Positions 18,763 to 27,454 of a stretch of 64,000 nt of DNA are shown in pieces. The stretch spans positions 84,582-148,581 of the forward strand of contig NZ_JAQTZS010000002.1 in the NCBI RefSeq assembly GCF_028687635.1, in the 5' to 3' direction. The stretch is from Malikia sp. (GTDB lineage Bacteria; Pseudomonadota; Gammaproteobacteria; Burkholderiales; Burkholderiaceae_C). Every line of letters begins with the position of its first letter. Position 1 is the stretch's first letter. The position numbers were made by a program, and so were the translations under genes. The notes below the pieces were generated by a model. That model searched no databases and had not been told where the DNA came from. It worked only from the letters and a program-made list of their open reading frames with translations.

Positions 18763-19357
18763 GCTGCGGCGCCAGCGCGTGGTAGCAGCGCAGCGCTGCC
18801 CAGGCGTCGTTGGCCGCGTAGAGCAGCTGCGATTCACTCAGGTCCAGCCGCGACCAGTTCGAGGTGGCGGCCTTCTTGGACTTGGCGAAGCGGCGCTCGA
18901 ACAGCAGCGCGACCGCCGACTTGACGCCGATCTGCTGGCGATAGCCGCGCTGGCGGAAGTCGTGGCCGAGCTCGTGCACCCGAGCCGGCTCGATGCCGAG
19001 CTTGGACTGGATGCGCTTCTTGTCGTCGCCCAGGCCGAAACCGGCCTTGACCGCGCCCGGCCAGGCCAGCAGGGTGGCGACCTCGTCCCGGCAGTCCGGG
19101 TCGTGCAGCTGGAACACCCAGGCTTGCTCCAGCGTCGCGAGCTGCACCACATGGGGGCCGTCGGATGCCTCGCCGACCGTGAAGGTCGGCTTGGATTCGG
19201 TATCGAAGCCCCAGGCGCTGCTGGCGCGCAGGGCCAGGGCGGCGCGCTGCGCCTGCACCGGGGTGGAAATCAGTTCGATCCGTTCGAGTTCGAGTCGGTC
19301 GAAGGGGGCGAGCAGGTCGATCTGCTCCTTGCTGGGGGGGAGGGGGCGGCTTTTCAT
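18737..19357 (-). CDS. 3'-5' exonuclease, RNase D/DnaQ-like (DEDDy)
   Basis: Single-domain DEDD exonuclease of 206 residues. Motif I is WGFDTESKPTF (Asp and Glu metal ligands), motif II lies around FGLGDDKKR, and motif III is SESQLLYAANDAWAALRCYH, with the Tyr-x3-Asp of the DEDDy class. It lacks the HRDC domain of full RNase D, as in the short 3'-5' exonuclease family seen in betaproteobacteria. Likely substrates are RNA 3' ends or single-stranded DNA. ATG at 19357 was chosen because the domain starts soon after it. The C-terminus overlaps the convergent aminotransferase gene by 26 bases. Confidence 0.87.
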   Translation of the reverse strand: MKSRPLPPSKEQIDLLAPFDRLELERIELISTPVQAQRAALALRASSAWGFDTESKPTFTVGEASDGPHVVQLATLEQAWVFQLHDPDCRDEVATLLAWPGAVKAGFGLGDDKKRIQSKLGIEPARVHELGHDFRQRGYRQQIGVKSAVALLFERRFAKSKKAATSNWSRLDLSESQLLYAANDAWAALRCYHALAPQLTARAPGG

Positions 19358-19472
19358 AGGGGTTGGCGCGCAGCATAACGCAACGCCGCTGGTCCGGGCG
19401 GGCGCCGGCCGACGCATAATCACGCTCCCGCAGCGCGTCCATTCGGCCCCGCTGCTAGCCATCAGGATAACC

Positions 19473-19784
19473 ATGAAGAAAACATTCCCGCTCCAGATCG
19501 AAGGCAGGCACCCGGACCGCGTGCTCGACGCGCTCAAGCACGAACTGCGCAAGTACCTCAAGCGCGAACGCCGCCGCGACCTGCCCGCCGGCGTCGATTA
19601 CTGGGACTTCGACTGCCGCTTCGGCCTGAGCCAGGACAGCGCCGAGACGGTGCACCTGTCCCAGCTGATCGGCAAGGTCGATGAAGCAGCCCAGGGCGGC
19701 GCGACCCAGGTCTATGTCGAGATCCTGGCCAAGCATGGCGTGCGCGGTGCCCGCGTCGCGTCCCAGGACGGCGATCTGGCCTGA
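19473..19784 (+). CDS. DUF6172-family small protein
   Basis: Conserved 103-residue basic protein, MKKTFPLQIEGRHPDRVLDA then LKHELRKYLKRERRRDLPAG, followed by a more acidic C-terminal half. I recognise it as the DUF6172 type, common in betaproteobacteria and gammaproteobacteria and without assigned function. The Lys/Arg-rich segment suggests nucleic-acid or ribosome contact, but this is inference. It stands alone: an exonuclease lies divergently upstream and rhlE ends convergently downstream. ATG 19473 follows an AGGATAA site. Confidence 0.75.
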   Translation: MKKTFPLQIEGRHPDRVLDALKHELRKYLKRERRRDLPAGVDYWDFDCRFGLSQDSAETVHLSQLIGKVDEAAQGGATQVYVEILAKHGVRGARVASQDGDLA

Positions 19785-19795
19785 GGCCTAGCTTG

Positions 19796-19827
19796 GATGC
19801 CGGCCGGCGCTGAGTCGGGCTGGCATC
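19796..19827. terminator. Possible bidirectional hairpin between convergent genes
   Basis: GATGCCGGC (19796-19804) pairs with GCTGGCATC (19819-19827) with one mismatch-like G-U position, in the 54-base gap between the DUF6172 gene and rhlE. There is no T-run on either strand, so its strength as a terminator is uncertain. Confidence 0.35.
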
Positions 19828-19838
19828 GGGCTCGATGC

Positions 19839-21188
19839 CTACTGAGTGGCTGACTGGCCGTTGGCCGATCCGCCTTCAGGCGCGTCCTGCCCAGTGCCGG
19901 CATCGCCCGCAGCAGCTGCCGCTGCGCGCAGCTTGTCCTTCTTGCTCGGGCGCTTGCCCTTGATGCCGCCGGTGCCCGGTGGCAGCTTGCCCGGTCGCGC
20001 TGGTTCGGCCGGGACGGCGGCGGCTTCCTCGAACCCCGAGGGCTCGAAGCTGGCGACCGTTGCCAGTTCGAGCTGCAGCGACTGGCGCTTCTGGATCAGG
20101 CGCCAGTGCGCGAACTGGTCCGCGCTCACGAAGCTGACGGCCAGTCCGCTGGCGCCGGCCCGTCCGGTGCGGCCGATCCGGTGCAGGTAGTCCACCGCCG
20201 AGCGCGGCAGGTCGTAGTTGACCACCACCGGCAGGCCTTCGATGTCGATGCCGCGCGCGGCCAGGTCGGTCGTGACCAGGATGTCCCAGCGGCCGGACTT
20301 GAATTCGTCCAGCACCTGGCGCCGACCGCCCTGGCTCAGGCCCCCGTGGAAGGCGGTCGCGTAGACCCCGTTCTTGTAGAGCTTGTTGGCGACATGCTCG
20401 GCCGCGTACTGGCTGGCGACGAAGACCAGCGCCTGCTTCCAGCCCTGCTCCTTGGCCAGATGGCGCAGCAGCGTGGTGCGCTTGTCGGCATCGACCGCGA
20501 TCGCCTGCTGTTCGATGGTCAGCGGCGCCTGCACCTCGGCCTCGATCCGGATCCGTACCGGCTCGCGCAGCAGCGCGTCGGCCAGTCCCTGCACCCCAGC
20601 CGGGAAGGTGGCCGAGAACAGCAGGTTCTGCCGCCGGGCTGGCAGTTGCTTGAGCACACGGTCGAGCTCATCGGCAAAGCCGAGATCGAGCAGGCGGTCG
20701 GCCTCGTCGAGCACCAGCTGGCGCACCTGGTCGAGCTGCAGGCCGTTGTGTTCGATGACGTCGAGCAGCCGGCCAGGCGTGGCGACCACCAGGTCGGCAC
20801 CGCCGCGCAGGGCCAGCAGCTGCGGGTTGATCGAGACGCCGCCATAGAGCGCCTGCACCTTGAGCACTTGCCGCGCGCTGCCGGCCTGGCGCGCGGCCAG
20901 GTCCCGCAGCAGTTCGCCGACTTGCAGCGCGAGTTCGCGCGTGGGCACCAGCACCAGCGCGCGCAGCTGGCGCCGGTAGCCGCCGATGGGCTGGCTGGCC
21001 AGCCCGTGCAGCACGGGCAGGGCGTAGGCGGCGGTCTTGCCGGAGCCGGTCTGGGCCTGGGCCTGGACATCGGCGCCGCGCAGGATGGCGGGAATCGCCT
21101 CGGCCTGGACCGGGGTGGGCGTGGAGAAACCGAGCTCGCGGGTGGCGTTAATCAGCGCGGAGGACAGACCGAGGGAGGCAAATGACAT
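19839..21188 (-). CDS. rhlE: DEAD-box RNA helicase RhlE
   Basis: ATP-dependent RNA helicase of 449 residues acting in ribosome assembly and RNA turnover. Motifs in order: Q motif (GFSTPTPVQAEAIP), Walker A AQTGSGKT, Ia PTRELALQ, II DEAD (VLDEADRLLDLGF), III SATF, and the C-terminal helicase motifs DLAARGIDIEGLP and HRIGRTGRAG. The tail (about 390-449) is low complexity, with a Lys-rich KGKRPSKKDK patch that probably binds RNA. The start at 21188 (MSFASLGLSSALI) is preferred; an in-frame ATG 10 codons earlier is less likely. It is downstream of serB on the same strand with a 36-base gap. Confidence 0.94.
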   Translation of the reverse strand: MSFASLGLSSALINATRELGFSTPTPVQAEAIPAILRGADVQAQAQTGSGKTAAYALPVLHGLASQPIGGYRRQLRALVLVPTRELALQVGELLRDLAARQAGSARQVLKVQALYGGVSINPQLLALRGGADLVVATPGRLLDVIEHNGLQLDQVRQLVLDEADRLLDLGFADELDRVLKQLPARRQNLLFSATFPAGVQGLADALLREPVRIRIEAEVQAPLTIEQQAIAVDADKRTTLLRHLAKEQGWKQALVFVASQYAAEHVANKLYKNGVYATAFHGGLSQGGRRQVLDEFKSGRWDILVTTDLAARGIDIEGLPVVVNYDLPRSAVDYLHRIGRTGRAGASGLAVSFVSADQFAHWRLIQKRQSLQLELATVASFEPSGFEEAAAVPAEPARPGKLPPGTGGIKGKRPSKKDKLRAAAAAAGDAGTGQDAPEGGSANGQSATQ

Positions 21189-21224
21189 GGGGTGGGAGTG
21201 TAGGGCCTGCGGTGCCAAGGCGGC

Positions 21225-21938
21225 TCAGGCCAGGACTTCCAGCAGGCGGTCGAGGCCGCCCTCGTTGATCGCGACCATGGCCTGCTCGCGCACCTTGGGC
21301 TTGGCGTGGTAAGCCACCGACAGGCCGGCCGCGCCCATCATCGGCAGGTCGTTGGCGCCGTCGCCCATGGCGATGCATTGCCCGGGCGTGATGCCCAGCA
21401 GCGAGGCCACTTCCAGCATCGTGCGGCGCTTCTCGGCGCCGTCGCAGATGTCGCCCCAGCATTGCTCGATCATGCGCCCGGTCAACACATCGTGCTCGAT
21501 TTCGAGCCGGTTGGAACGCGCGAAGTCGATGTTGAGCCGCGCCTTGACGCGGTCGGCGAAATAGGTGAAGCCGCCCGAGACCAGCAGCACCTTCAGGCCG
21601 GCGGCCTGGCAGGCGGCGATCAGCTCTTGCGCGCCAGGGTTGATCTGGAGTCGCTCGGCATGGACGCGCTCCATGTCGGCCACGGTCACGCCCTTGAGCA
21701 GCGCGACGCGCCGGCGCAGGCTGTCCTTGAAGTCGGTGATCTCGCCGCGCATGGCGGCCTCGGTAATGGCGGCGACCTCGGCCTTGCGGCCGACCGCGTC
21801 GGCGATCTCGTCGACGCATTCGATGCTGATCAGCGTCGAGTCCATGTCGAAGGCGATCAGCTTGAAGTCGGACAGCTTGAGCGGGGCGCTGAAGTGCTGG
21901 ATCACGAGGCCGGGGGCGAATTCGGTGGCGGTGGTCAT
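21225..21938 (-). CDS. serB: Phosphoserine phosphatase
   Basis: Last enzyme of serine synthesis, hydrolysing phosphoserine to serine. It is a HAD-family protein of 237 residues, with motif I IAFDMDSTLIS (nucleophile and acid Asp), motif II LVSGGFTYF, and motif III with the conserved Lys and MGDGANDLPMMGAAG. No N-terminal ACT domain is present beyond a short extension, as in many betaproteobacteria. Its start codon overlaps the res stop codon (ATGA), an odd coupling because res belongs to an accessory restriction system; the island appears to have joined exactly at the serB start. The native serB promoter may therefore have been replaced. Confidence 0.94.
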   Translation of the reverse strand: MTTATEFAPGLVIQHFSAPLKLSDFKLIAFDMDSTLISIECVDEIADAVGRKAEVAAITEAAMRGEITDFKDSLRRRVALLKGVTVADMERVHAERLQINPGAQELIAACQAAGLKVLLVSGGFTYFADRVKARLNIDFARSNRLEIEHDVLTGRMIEQCWGDICDGAEKRRTMLEVASLLGITPGQCIAMGDGANDLPMMGAAGLSVAYHAKPKVREQAMVAINEGGLDRLLEVLA

Positions 21939-24916
21939 GGGGTGGTCTTGATAATGGTAGGGTTGATTTCGCCGATCAGCTGGCTGAGCTTGTCGCCGTT
22001 GATCTTGGTCTTGTAGCTGACGGGTATGCCTTGGGCCTGCAGTGCTTGAAAGAAGCGCTCGGCGCTGCGGATTTTCCAGTGTTCCTTTTCGGGGATGTCA
22101 GTTGGGCTGTCGTAGCCCTTGGTTTCCACCACCAGGTACAGCGCTTGCGTCATGCCCTTGGTCTGGACGGCATAGGCGAAATCCGGGTTGTAGTGGCCGG
22201 CCGGCGTCGGGATATTGATCTTGGGCAGCTTGGCAAAAACCGTCACCTGCTGCTGGTTCGACTCATCGACCGTGTCGCGTTCGATCTGGCTGTCCACCGG
22301 CATGAAGTCGTCCTGATAGAGCGATCGGGCGCGCACCTGTTGGTTCAGCATGGCGTGCGTTTCCGTGCCACACAGCGAGACCGGGATGGTCTTGAGCAGC
22401 TGGCCGCTGTTGTCGGTCAGCGAGGTCTTGACGCGAATCTCGCGCAACTCGTAGCTGACCCGGTGGATCAGCAGCTCATGAACGCAGCGCAGCATCAGGT
22501 CGCGCAGCGTGACGAGGGCGCGATTCTCGTTGTGCCGGATCTGGTCGAATTTGGACTTGGGCATGCGGCGCAGAATCTCGCCCACCGTATGCAGTGACAG
22601 CCGAGTCTGGTTGGCCAACTCCCGCACGAAACTCGACAGCGTGTAGACCGAGTGCGGTTTGATCTGGTACTGCTGCGTGGTGTCTTGCACCTGGTGCAGC
22701 GTCTCGACCTGCGTGGTGCGCGTGACGCTCAGGCTCAAGGGCCGCATCTCGAAGCCGTGCTCGATGCGCTGCAGGATGTTCTGGATCAGTGGCTCTGTTT
22801 CCAGCTCGTAGTGCAGCACTGCGTCGCGGTTCAGGTTGTCCCACAGTTGCTTGAATTGCTGGAACTGACCCGCATGCAGTGTCAGCGTGGGCTTGAGCTT
22901 GTCCTGCTTGGACTTGATCTGGCCCGAGCCTTCGTAATAGGCGTCCAGATAAGCCAGCATGGCTTGTGCATGGCTGGAGTCCAGTCCGGCAATGCCCTGC
23001 AAGGCCGCGCTGATGCCGGGGCGCAGGCCCTGATAGGCTGGCCGCTCCAGCAGCAGCGTGGCCTGACCGCTGATGTCGTCCAGTGCGATGACCTGCAGGG
23101 TGGCCAGTGCGTCCAGCACCCGCTGGGCCACCCGCGTGCTCGGTGCGATGCCGTTGTTGACCAGCACGCTGTCGTCGAATGTCCGGCTCACTTGTTGCAC
23201 GCTGTGCGCGCTGATCTCGCTCTGGATCGCGGCGACGAAATCGCCCTCGCTGGCGGGCACCACCACCACCAGGTCGTTGATCTCGTCGAACGCCGCGTCA
23301 TCGGGTTGCACCCGTTCGAGCTGCTGGTTGACCGCCAGCCGCAGGCCGCACCCGATCTGCTGCAGCTTGGTGATCCTGGACTGGCTGGGCGCCAGCTTGC
23401 ACAACGTGAAGACGTTGGGGTTGTCCCAGCCCTCCTGCAAGGCCCACATCGAGAAGATGAAGCGCAGATCGGTGTCGAAGGACAGCAGCTTTTCCTTTTC
23501 CTGCAGGATCAGCTTGATGGCTTCCTCCTCGCCCTTTTCGCTGTGCGAGCGCGCGAAATAGCCCTTGTGCACGCGGCCGATGTCGTCCTGCGTGCGCTCC
23601 AGGTAGGCGCGGTAGCCGGGGTCGAGATCGTCGTGGGCCAGGGTCTCGGTCAGCTGCTGGCGGTAGTGGCGCTCGAAGGCCTCGCGCACTGTGGCGGGCT
23701 TGCCGCCCTCGGGCAGGTACTTGGCCACCGAATCGATGAAGAACAGGCTCAGCGACTTGATGCCGCGCTTGAACAGGGCTTGCTCGCGCTCGAAGTGGTT
23801 GCCGATGCTGCGCTGGATGATCAAGGACTGCAGGTCATCGGCCAGCATGCTGTAGGAGCTGGGCTCGCCGAGCAGGATCGAGAAACCGTTGCTGAACAGC
23901 AGTTCCTTGGTGGTGACGTTTTCCACCACATGGCCGTCGAAAAAGCCGATGCCGGTCTTTTCGCCCAGGTTGTCCTTCTTGCGCAGTTCGACCGTGGCGG
24001 CCTTGCCGGCCAGGGTCTGGTAGCTGACATGGGCGGTGCGTTCCTTGGCGCTACCTGTGACCTGCTGCAGGCACAGCAGCTGGTCGCTGTCGGCGGCGCT
24101 GCCCACCTGATCGACGGTGATGCCCTTGACCAGACGCTGGCGGAAGGCTTCCAGGCTGTCGAGGGTGTGGATCAGGTTCCTGAACTCGTCGTTCTTGAAG
24201 GTGGCGCCAAAGCGGAGCGTGAACAGCGGGTCGAACTTGGCCAGGTATTCCTGCGTCTGCCTGCCCTCGAAGCGGTGCGGCTCGTCGATGATCAGCACCG
24301 GCCGGATCGCGGCCAGCGCTTCCATGTAGCTCCTGGCGTGGCCGAACAGGTTGGCCTCGACCCCGCGCTTGTTGATGAGCCTGCTGTCGCCAGCGAACGA
24401 CTGGTAGGTCGCCACCATGACCGAAATGCCGTGGTTGGCCGCGTGGATGAAGCCCTTGACCGTCTTGTCGGAGTAGTTGAAGACGTTGATCTTCTGGTTG
24501 TCGTACTCCTTGGCGAAGAAGGCGGCCGTGCTTTGCAGGCTTTTCAGCGTGCCCTGGCGGATCGCGTTGCTGGGCACCAGCACGATGAACTTGGACAGCC
24601 GGTGCTGCTGGTGCAGCTTGTGGAGGGTCTCGATGAAGGTGAAGGTCTTGCCGGTGCCGGTTTCCATCAGCACGTCGAGCGACAGCGTCGGCGTGGCGCT
24701 TGATGCCACCTGCACCGCGCCGGCGCTGATGCGCTTGGCCGCGCGCACCCGCTCGATGTTGGCCTTGAGCGTCTTGTGCGCCTGGGCCGGCATGAAGACG
24801 GGGTTGGCCTGCACCCCGACCGGCGAGACGAAGTTCACGTCGGTGAAGACTTCGGCGATGGCTTCGACCGCCTGCGCCTGGTGCGCCAGGCGCACATACT
24901 GGAATTGAGCCGCCAT
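21935..24916 (-). CDS. res: Type III restriction enzyme, Res (helicase/nuclease) subunit
   Basis: Res subunit of a type III restriction-modification system; with Mod it cuts DNA carrying two unmethylated sites in head-to-head orientation. The 993 residues show an SF2 helicase core: Walker A ETGTGKTFTFIE (about residue 87), DEAD-like box LIIDEPHRFEG, RFGATF as motif III, and an AHV/QEGWDNPNVFTLCKL stretch of motifs V-VI. A PD-(D/E)xK nuclease lies near the C-terminus (NPDFAYAVQTKG, then LVVETKGYDS). The start at 24916 lies 5 bases after the mod stop, giving a mod-res operon. Full length and intact motifs suggest it is functional. Confidence 0.93.
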   Translation of the reverse strand: MAAQFQYVRLAHQAQAVEAIAEVFTDVNFVSPVGVQANPVFMPAQAHKTLKANIERVRAAKRISAGAVQVASSATPTLSLDVLMETGTGKTFTFIETLHKLHQQHRLSKFIVLVPSNAIRQGTLKSLQSTAAFFAKEYDNQKINVFNYSDKTVKGFIHAANHGISVMVATYQSFAGDSRLINKRGVEANLFGHARSYMEALAAIRPVLIIDEPHRFEGRQTQEYLAKFDPLFTLRFGATFKNDEFRNLIHTLDSLEAFRQRLVKGITVDQVGSAADSDQLLCLQQVTGSAKERTAHVSYQTLAGKAATVELRKKDNLGEKTGIGFFDGHVVENVTTKELLFSNGFSILLGEPSSYSMLADDLQSLIIQRSIGNHFEREQALFKRGIKSLSLFFIDSVAKYLPEGGKPATVREAFERHYRQQLTETLAHDDLDPGYRAYLERTQDDIGRVHKGYFARSHSEKGEEEAIKLILQEKEKLLSFDTDLRFIFSMWALQEGWDNPNVFTLCKLAPSQSRITKLQQIGCGLRLAVNQQLERVQPDDAAFDEINDLVVVVPASEGDFVAAIQSEISAHSVQQVSRTFDDSVLVNNGIAPSTRVAQRVLDALATLQVIALDDISGQATLLLERPAYQGLRPGISAALQGIAGLDSSHAQAMLAYLDAYYEGSGQIKSKQDKLKPTLTLHAGQFQQFKQLWDNLNRDAVLHYELETEPLIQNILQRIEHGFEMRPLSLSVTRTTQVETLHQVQDTTQQYQIKPHSVYTLSSFVRELANQTRLSLHTVGEILRRMPKSKFDQIRHNENRALVTLRDLMLRCVHELLIHRVSYELREIRVKTSLTDNSGQLLKTIPVSLCGTETHAMLNQQVRARSLYQDDFMPVDSQIERDTVDESNQQQVTVFAKLPKINIPTPAGHYNPDFAYAVQTKGMTQALYLVVETKGYDSPTDIPEKEHWKIRSAERFFQALQAQGIPVSYKTKINGDKLSQLIGEINPTIIKTTP

Positions 24917-24921
24917 GCCGT

Positions 24922-26994
24922 TCAGCCCCGCAGGTGCAGCGCGTTGTCGGCCAGGCCGAGCGATTCGGCCAGGGTCTTGAGGCCCAGCAGGAAGTTGTCG
25001 TCGCTGATCCAGGGCGCATAGACCGTCAGATGCTGCACTGGCTGGACAGCGGCCCGCAGCCCGCGCAGCAGGTCGGTCAGCTCGGTCAGCGGCATGGACC
25101 TTACCAGGATGGCGACATCGGCGGCGAGGTAGAGCGCCTCATCGACGATGGTTTGCAGCCGGGTGGTCAGCGGCAGGCCCTCGGCCAGCAGCAGGTTATG
25201 GAGCACGCGGTCGAGTTGCGCGGGCTGGGGCGTCGCGATGCGGGTTTGATAGGCGAGCAGATCGTCCTGTGTCGCCTCGTGCAGGGGTTTTTGCAGGATC
25301 AGCGCGTCGGGGTCATCGACCAGCTCGAAAACGCGAAAGCCGGTGTCCAGTGCGGGGATTTCGGTGGCCAGCAATTCGCCTTGCGCCTGGACCTGGGCCG
25401 CGCGCTCGGCTTGCAGCTTGGCGCCGGCGCGGCGGATGCGCTCGGCGGTGATCTCGAAGATCGTCGCCTCGGGCTTGCCCAGCGTTTCGGTGACGAAGGC
25501 ATGGGCTTCCTTCTGCTTCTTCGGGTCGATAGCCTGCGGGATCTGCACCAGGATGAACTGGCGGTTGCCGCCGTCCTCGGCGTTCAGGCGCATGACGGCC
25601 TCGGCCGTGGTGCCGCTGCCGGCGAAGAAGTCCAGCACCAGGTCAGCGCGGCCCGTCGTCAGCTGGATCAGCTCCGACAGCACGTCGGCGTTCTTCGGGA
25701 ACGGAAAGCAGCCCTTGCCGATCAGGGCTTCGAGCGCCAGTGTCGCCGAGCGGCCGTCGCGGTAGAACACCGAGGAATAGGGCTCGCTGTCGATCTCGGC
25801 CAGATAGCTCTTGCGGGTCGGGATCGTGGTTTCGTCGGCGCCGAAATGGATGCGCGGCGGTTGCTGCGACAGCGCCCAGCGGGTCTTTTCCTCGTCCCAG
25901 CGCCAGCCCGTCGAGGGCTTCTTGCACGGCAGGCCCGTGACCGGGTGCGGGATGTCATGCCGGGGGCGCGAGGCGCGGCCGTCGTCCGGCCCGGCGAAAT
26001 TGTCAGCGAAGTACAGGCCGCGATCGTCCGACCAGGTGTAATGCTTGTGCGCCTTGCGCGGGTCGGTGGCCGGCAGCGAGCGGAACCAGGCCATCATCGC
26101 GGCGCGAATGGCATCATGGTCGTTGGCATGCGCGGCTTTCAGCGTTTCGTATTGGGCCAGCACCGCGTCGGCGCCTTCCTTGGGGCGTCGCCATTGGCCG
26201 TTGTCCAGCGCAGCCGCCTTGTCGTTCACGTAGCACAGGATGTATTCGTGCACGGTCGAGATCAGCTTGGTGTCGCCTTTCTTCGAGCGCTGCCAGACCA
26301 CGTTGGCGACGAAGTTCTCCTCGCCGAACACCTCGTCGCACAGCAGCTTCAATGGCGCCTGCTCGTTGTCGTCGATCGAGATGAAGATCACCCCGTCGTC
26401 GCGCAGCAGGTCCTTGGCCAGCAGCAGGCGCGGGTACATGAAGCTGAGCCAGCCGCTGTGGGTGCGCGCGCCGTAGATGTTCTTGATGTAGTCCACGCTG
26501 TCGGCGCCGTAGCCCAGTTGCGCCAGCACCTCGCCCTGCCTGGCTGAAAAGTCGTCGCGGTAGATGAAGGCGTCGCTTTGCGTGTTGTAGGGCGGGTCGA
26601 TGTAGATCAGCTTGACCTGGCCGAAATAGCTTTGGCGCAGCAGCCGCAGCGCGTCGAGGTTGTCGCCCTTGAGCAGCAGGTTGCCGGTGTCGGCCCAGTG
26701 GACGCTGTCGCCGGCCAGCGGCTTGACGATCTTCTGCGCCGGCACGAAGGCGCTGTGGTAGGCCTCGCGCTTGCCGACCCAGCGCAGCTCGTAGCCGTCT
26801 TCCTCGACCCGGATGCCGGCCGGGTTGGCTGGATCGAGCGCGAGCTGCAGCAGCGCGGCATTGACGCGCACCCGGCCGTCGGCATCGACCTCGACCGCCT
26901 GGGGAAAAAGCTGGCGCAGCGCTTCGAGCTTGTGCGCGGCGGGGCTGGGGGTATTGAGCAAGGTATTGGCTGGCATGGGGGCGTCATTCTGCAT
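24922..26994 (-). CDS. mod: Type III DNA methyltransferase, Mod subunit
   Basis: N6-adenine methyltransferase and recognition subunit of the type III system, of about 690 residues. It is a beta-class enzyme: catalytic motif IV DPPYNTQSD (about 135) precedes the SAM-binding motif I DFFAGSGTTAEAVM (about 460). The variable region between them should set the target sequence. ATG at 26994 overlaps the stop of the PIN fragment upstream by one base (TGATG); a TTG one codon earlier is possible. I saw no simple-sequence repeat that would make it phase-variable. Operon with res, 5-base gap. Confidence 0.93.
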   Translation of the reverse strand: MQNDAPMPANTLLNTPSPAAHKLEALRQLFPQAVEVDADGRVRVNAALLQLALDPANPAGIRVEEDGYELRWVGKREAYHSAFVPAQKIVKPLAGDSVHWADTGNLLLKGDNLDALRLLRQSYFGQVKLIYIDPPYNTQSDAFIYRDDFSARQGEVLAQLGYGADSVDYIKNIYGARTHSGWLSFMYPRLLLAKDLLRDDGVIFISIDDNEQAPLKLLCDEVFGEENFVANVVWQRSKKGDTKLISTVHEYILCYVNDKAAALDNGQWRRPKEGADAVLAQYETLKAAHANDHDAIRAAMMAWFRSLPATDPRKAHKHYTWSDDRGLYFADNFAGPDDGRASRPRHDIPHPVTGLPCKKPSTGWRWDEEKTRWALSQQPPRIHFGADETTIPTRKSYLAEIDSEPYSSVFYRDGRSATLALEALIGKGCFPFPKNADVLSELIQLTTGRADLVLDFFAGSGTTAEAVMRLNAEDGGNRQFILVQIPQAIDPKKQKEAHAFVTETLGKPEATIFEITAERIRRAGAKLQAERAAQVQAQGELLATEIPALDTGFRVFELVDDPDALILQKPLHEATQDDLLAYQTRIATPQPAQLDRVLHNLLLAEGLPLTTRLQTIVDEALYLAADVAILVRSMPLTELTDLLRGLRAAVQPVQHLTVYAPWISDDNFLLGLKTLAESLGLADNALHLRG

Positions 26995-27440
26995 CAAACG
27001 AAAACGATGGTGTCGCTGTAGCGGGCCACATTGGTGTCATGGGTCAGCAGGCGCATGGGCTCGGTCAAGGCCTGTGCCACCAGCAGGCGGTCGAAGGGGT
27101 CCTGGTGGTGGGCGGGGAGGTCTTCTACCGCCAAGGTGTGTTCGGGTTCGATCGACAGGATGCGGTAGCCGGCACGCTGGAAGTAGTCCAGCGCCTCGCG
27201 GGCCGACACGGGCATGTCGCCACGTCCCAGGCTGTGTTTGATGGCGATTTCCCACAGACTGACGGCGCTGACCCAGACGGTGCTGCGCGGGTTGCTGATC
27301 CAGTCGCGCGCCGGGCGGGTCAGGCTGGGATGATCCGCTATGGCCCAAAGCGCGATGTGGGAGGTCCAGAATCGTTGCGAAAACACGGGTGGCATGCTGA
27401 AAAACCCGGACAATGGCTGCCCAATCGTCGTGAGCGCCAC
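26994..27440 (-). pseudogene. VapC-like PIN toxin gene, 5' end replaced (left repeat copy)
   Basis: From 27361 downwards the frame encodes almost the whole of a PIN-domain toxin (HIALWAIADHPSLTRPARDW through LLTHDTNVARYSDTIVFV) closely matching the copy at 29608-29988. The expected start, MNLLLDT with the first catalytic Asp, is missing and is replaced by unrelated residues (FSQRFWTS). Three acidic residues remain, in SLWEIA, DPFDRLLVA and THDTN. Loss of the first Asp should abolish metal-dependent RNase activity. The stop shares one base with the mod start. This copy keeps the natural C-terminus that the other copy lacks, so the two are reciprocal halves. Confidence 0.8.
27021..27361. repeat. 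341-bp direct repeat, left copy (vapC segment)
   Basis: Aligns base for base, without any gap, to 29629-29969 (constant offset 2608). I counted 27 differences by eye, about 92% identity. Outside these limits similarity stops abruptly on both sides. The repeat contains most of a vapC gene read on the minus strand and, with the right copy, encloses the OsmC-YcaO gene. Confidence 0.85.
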
Positions 27441-27454
27441 CCTGGAATGTCCAA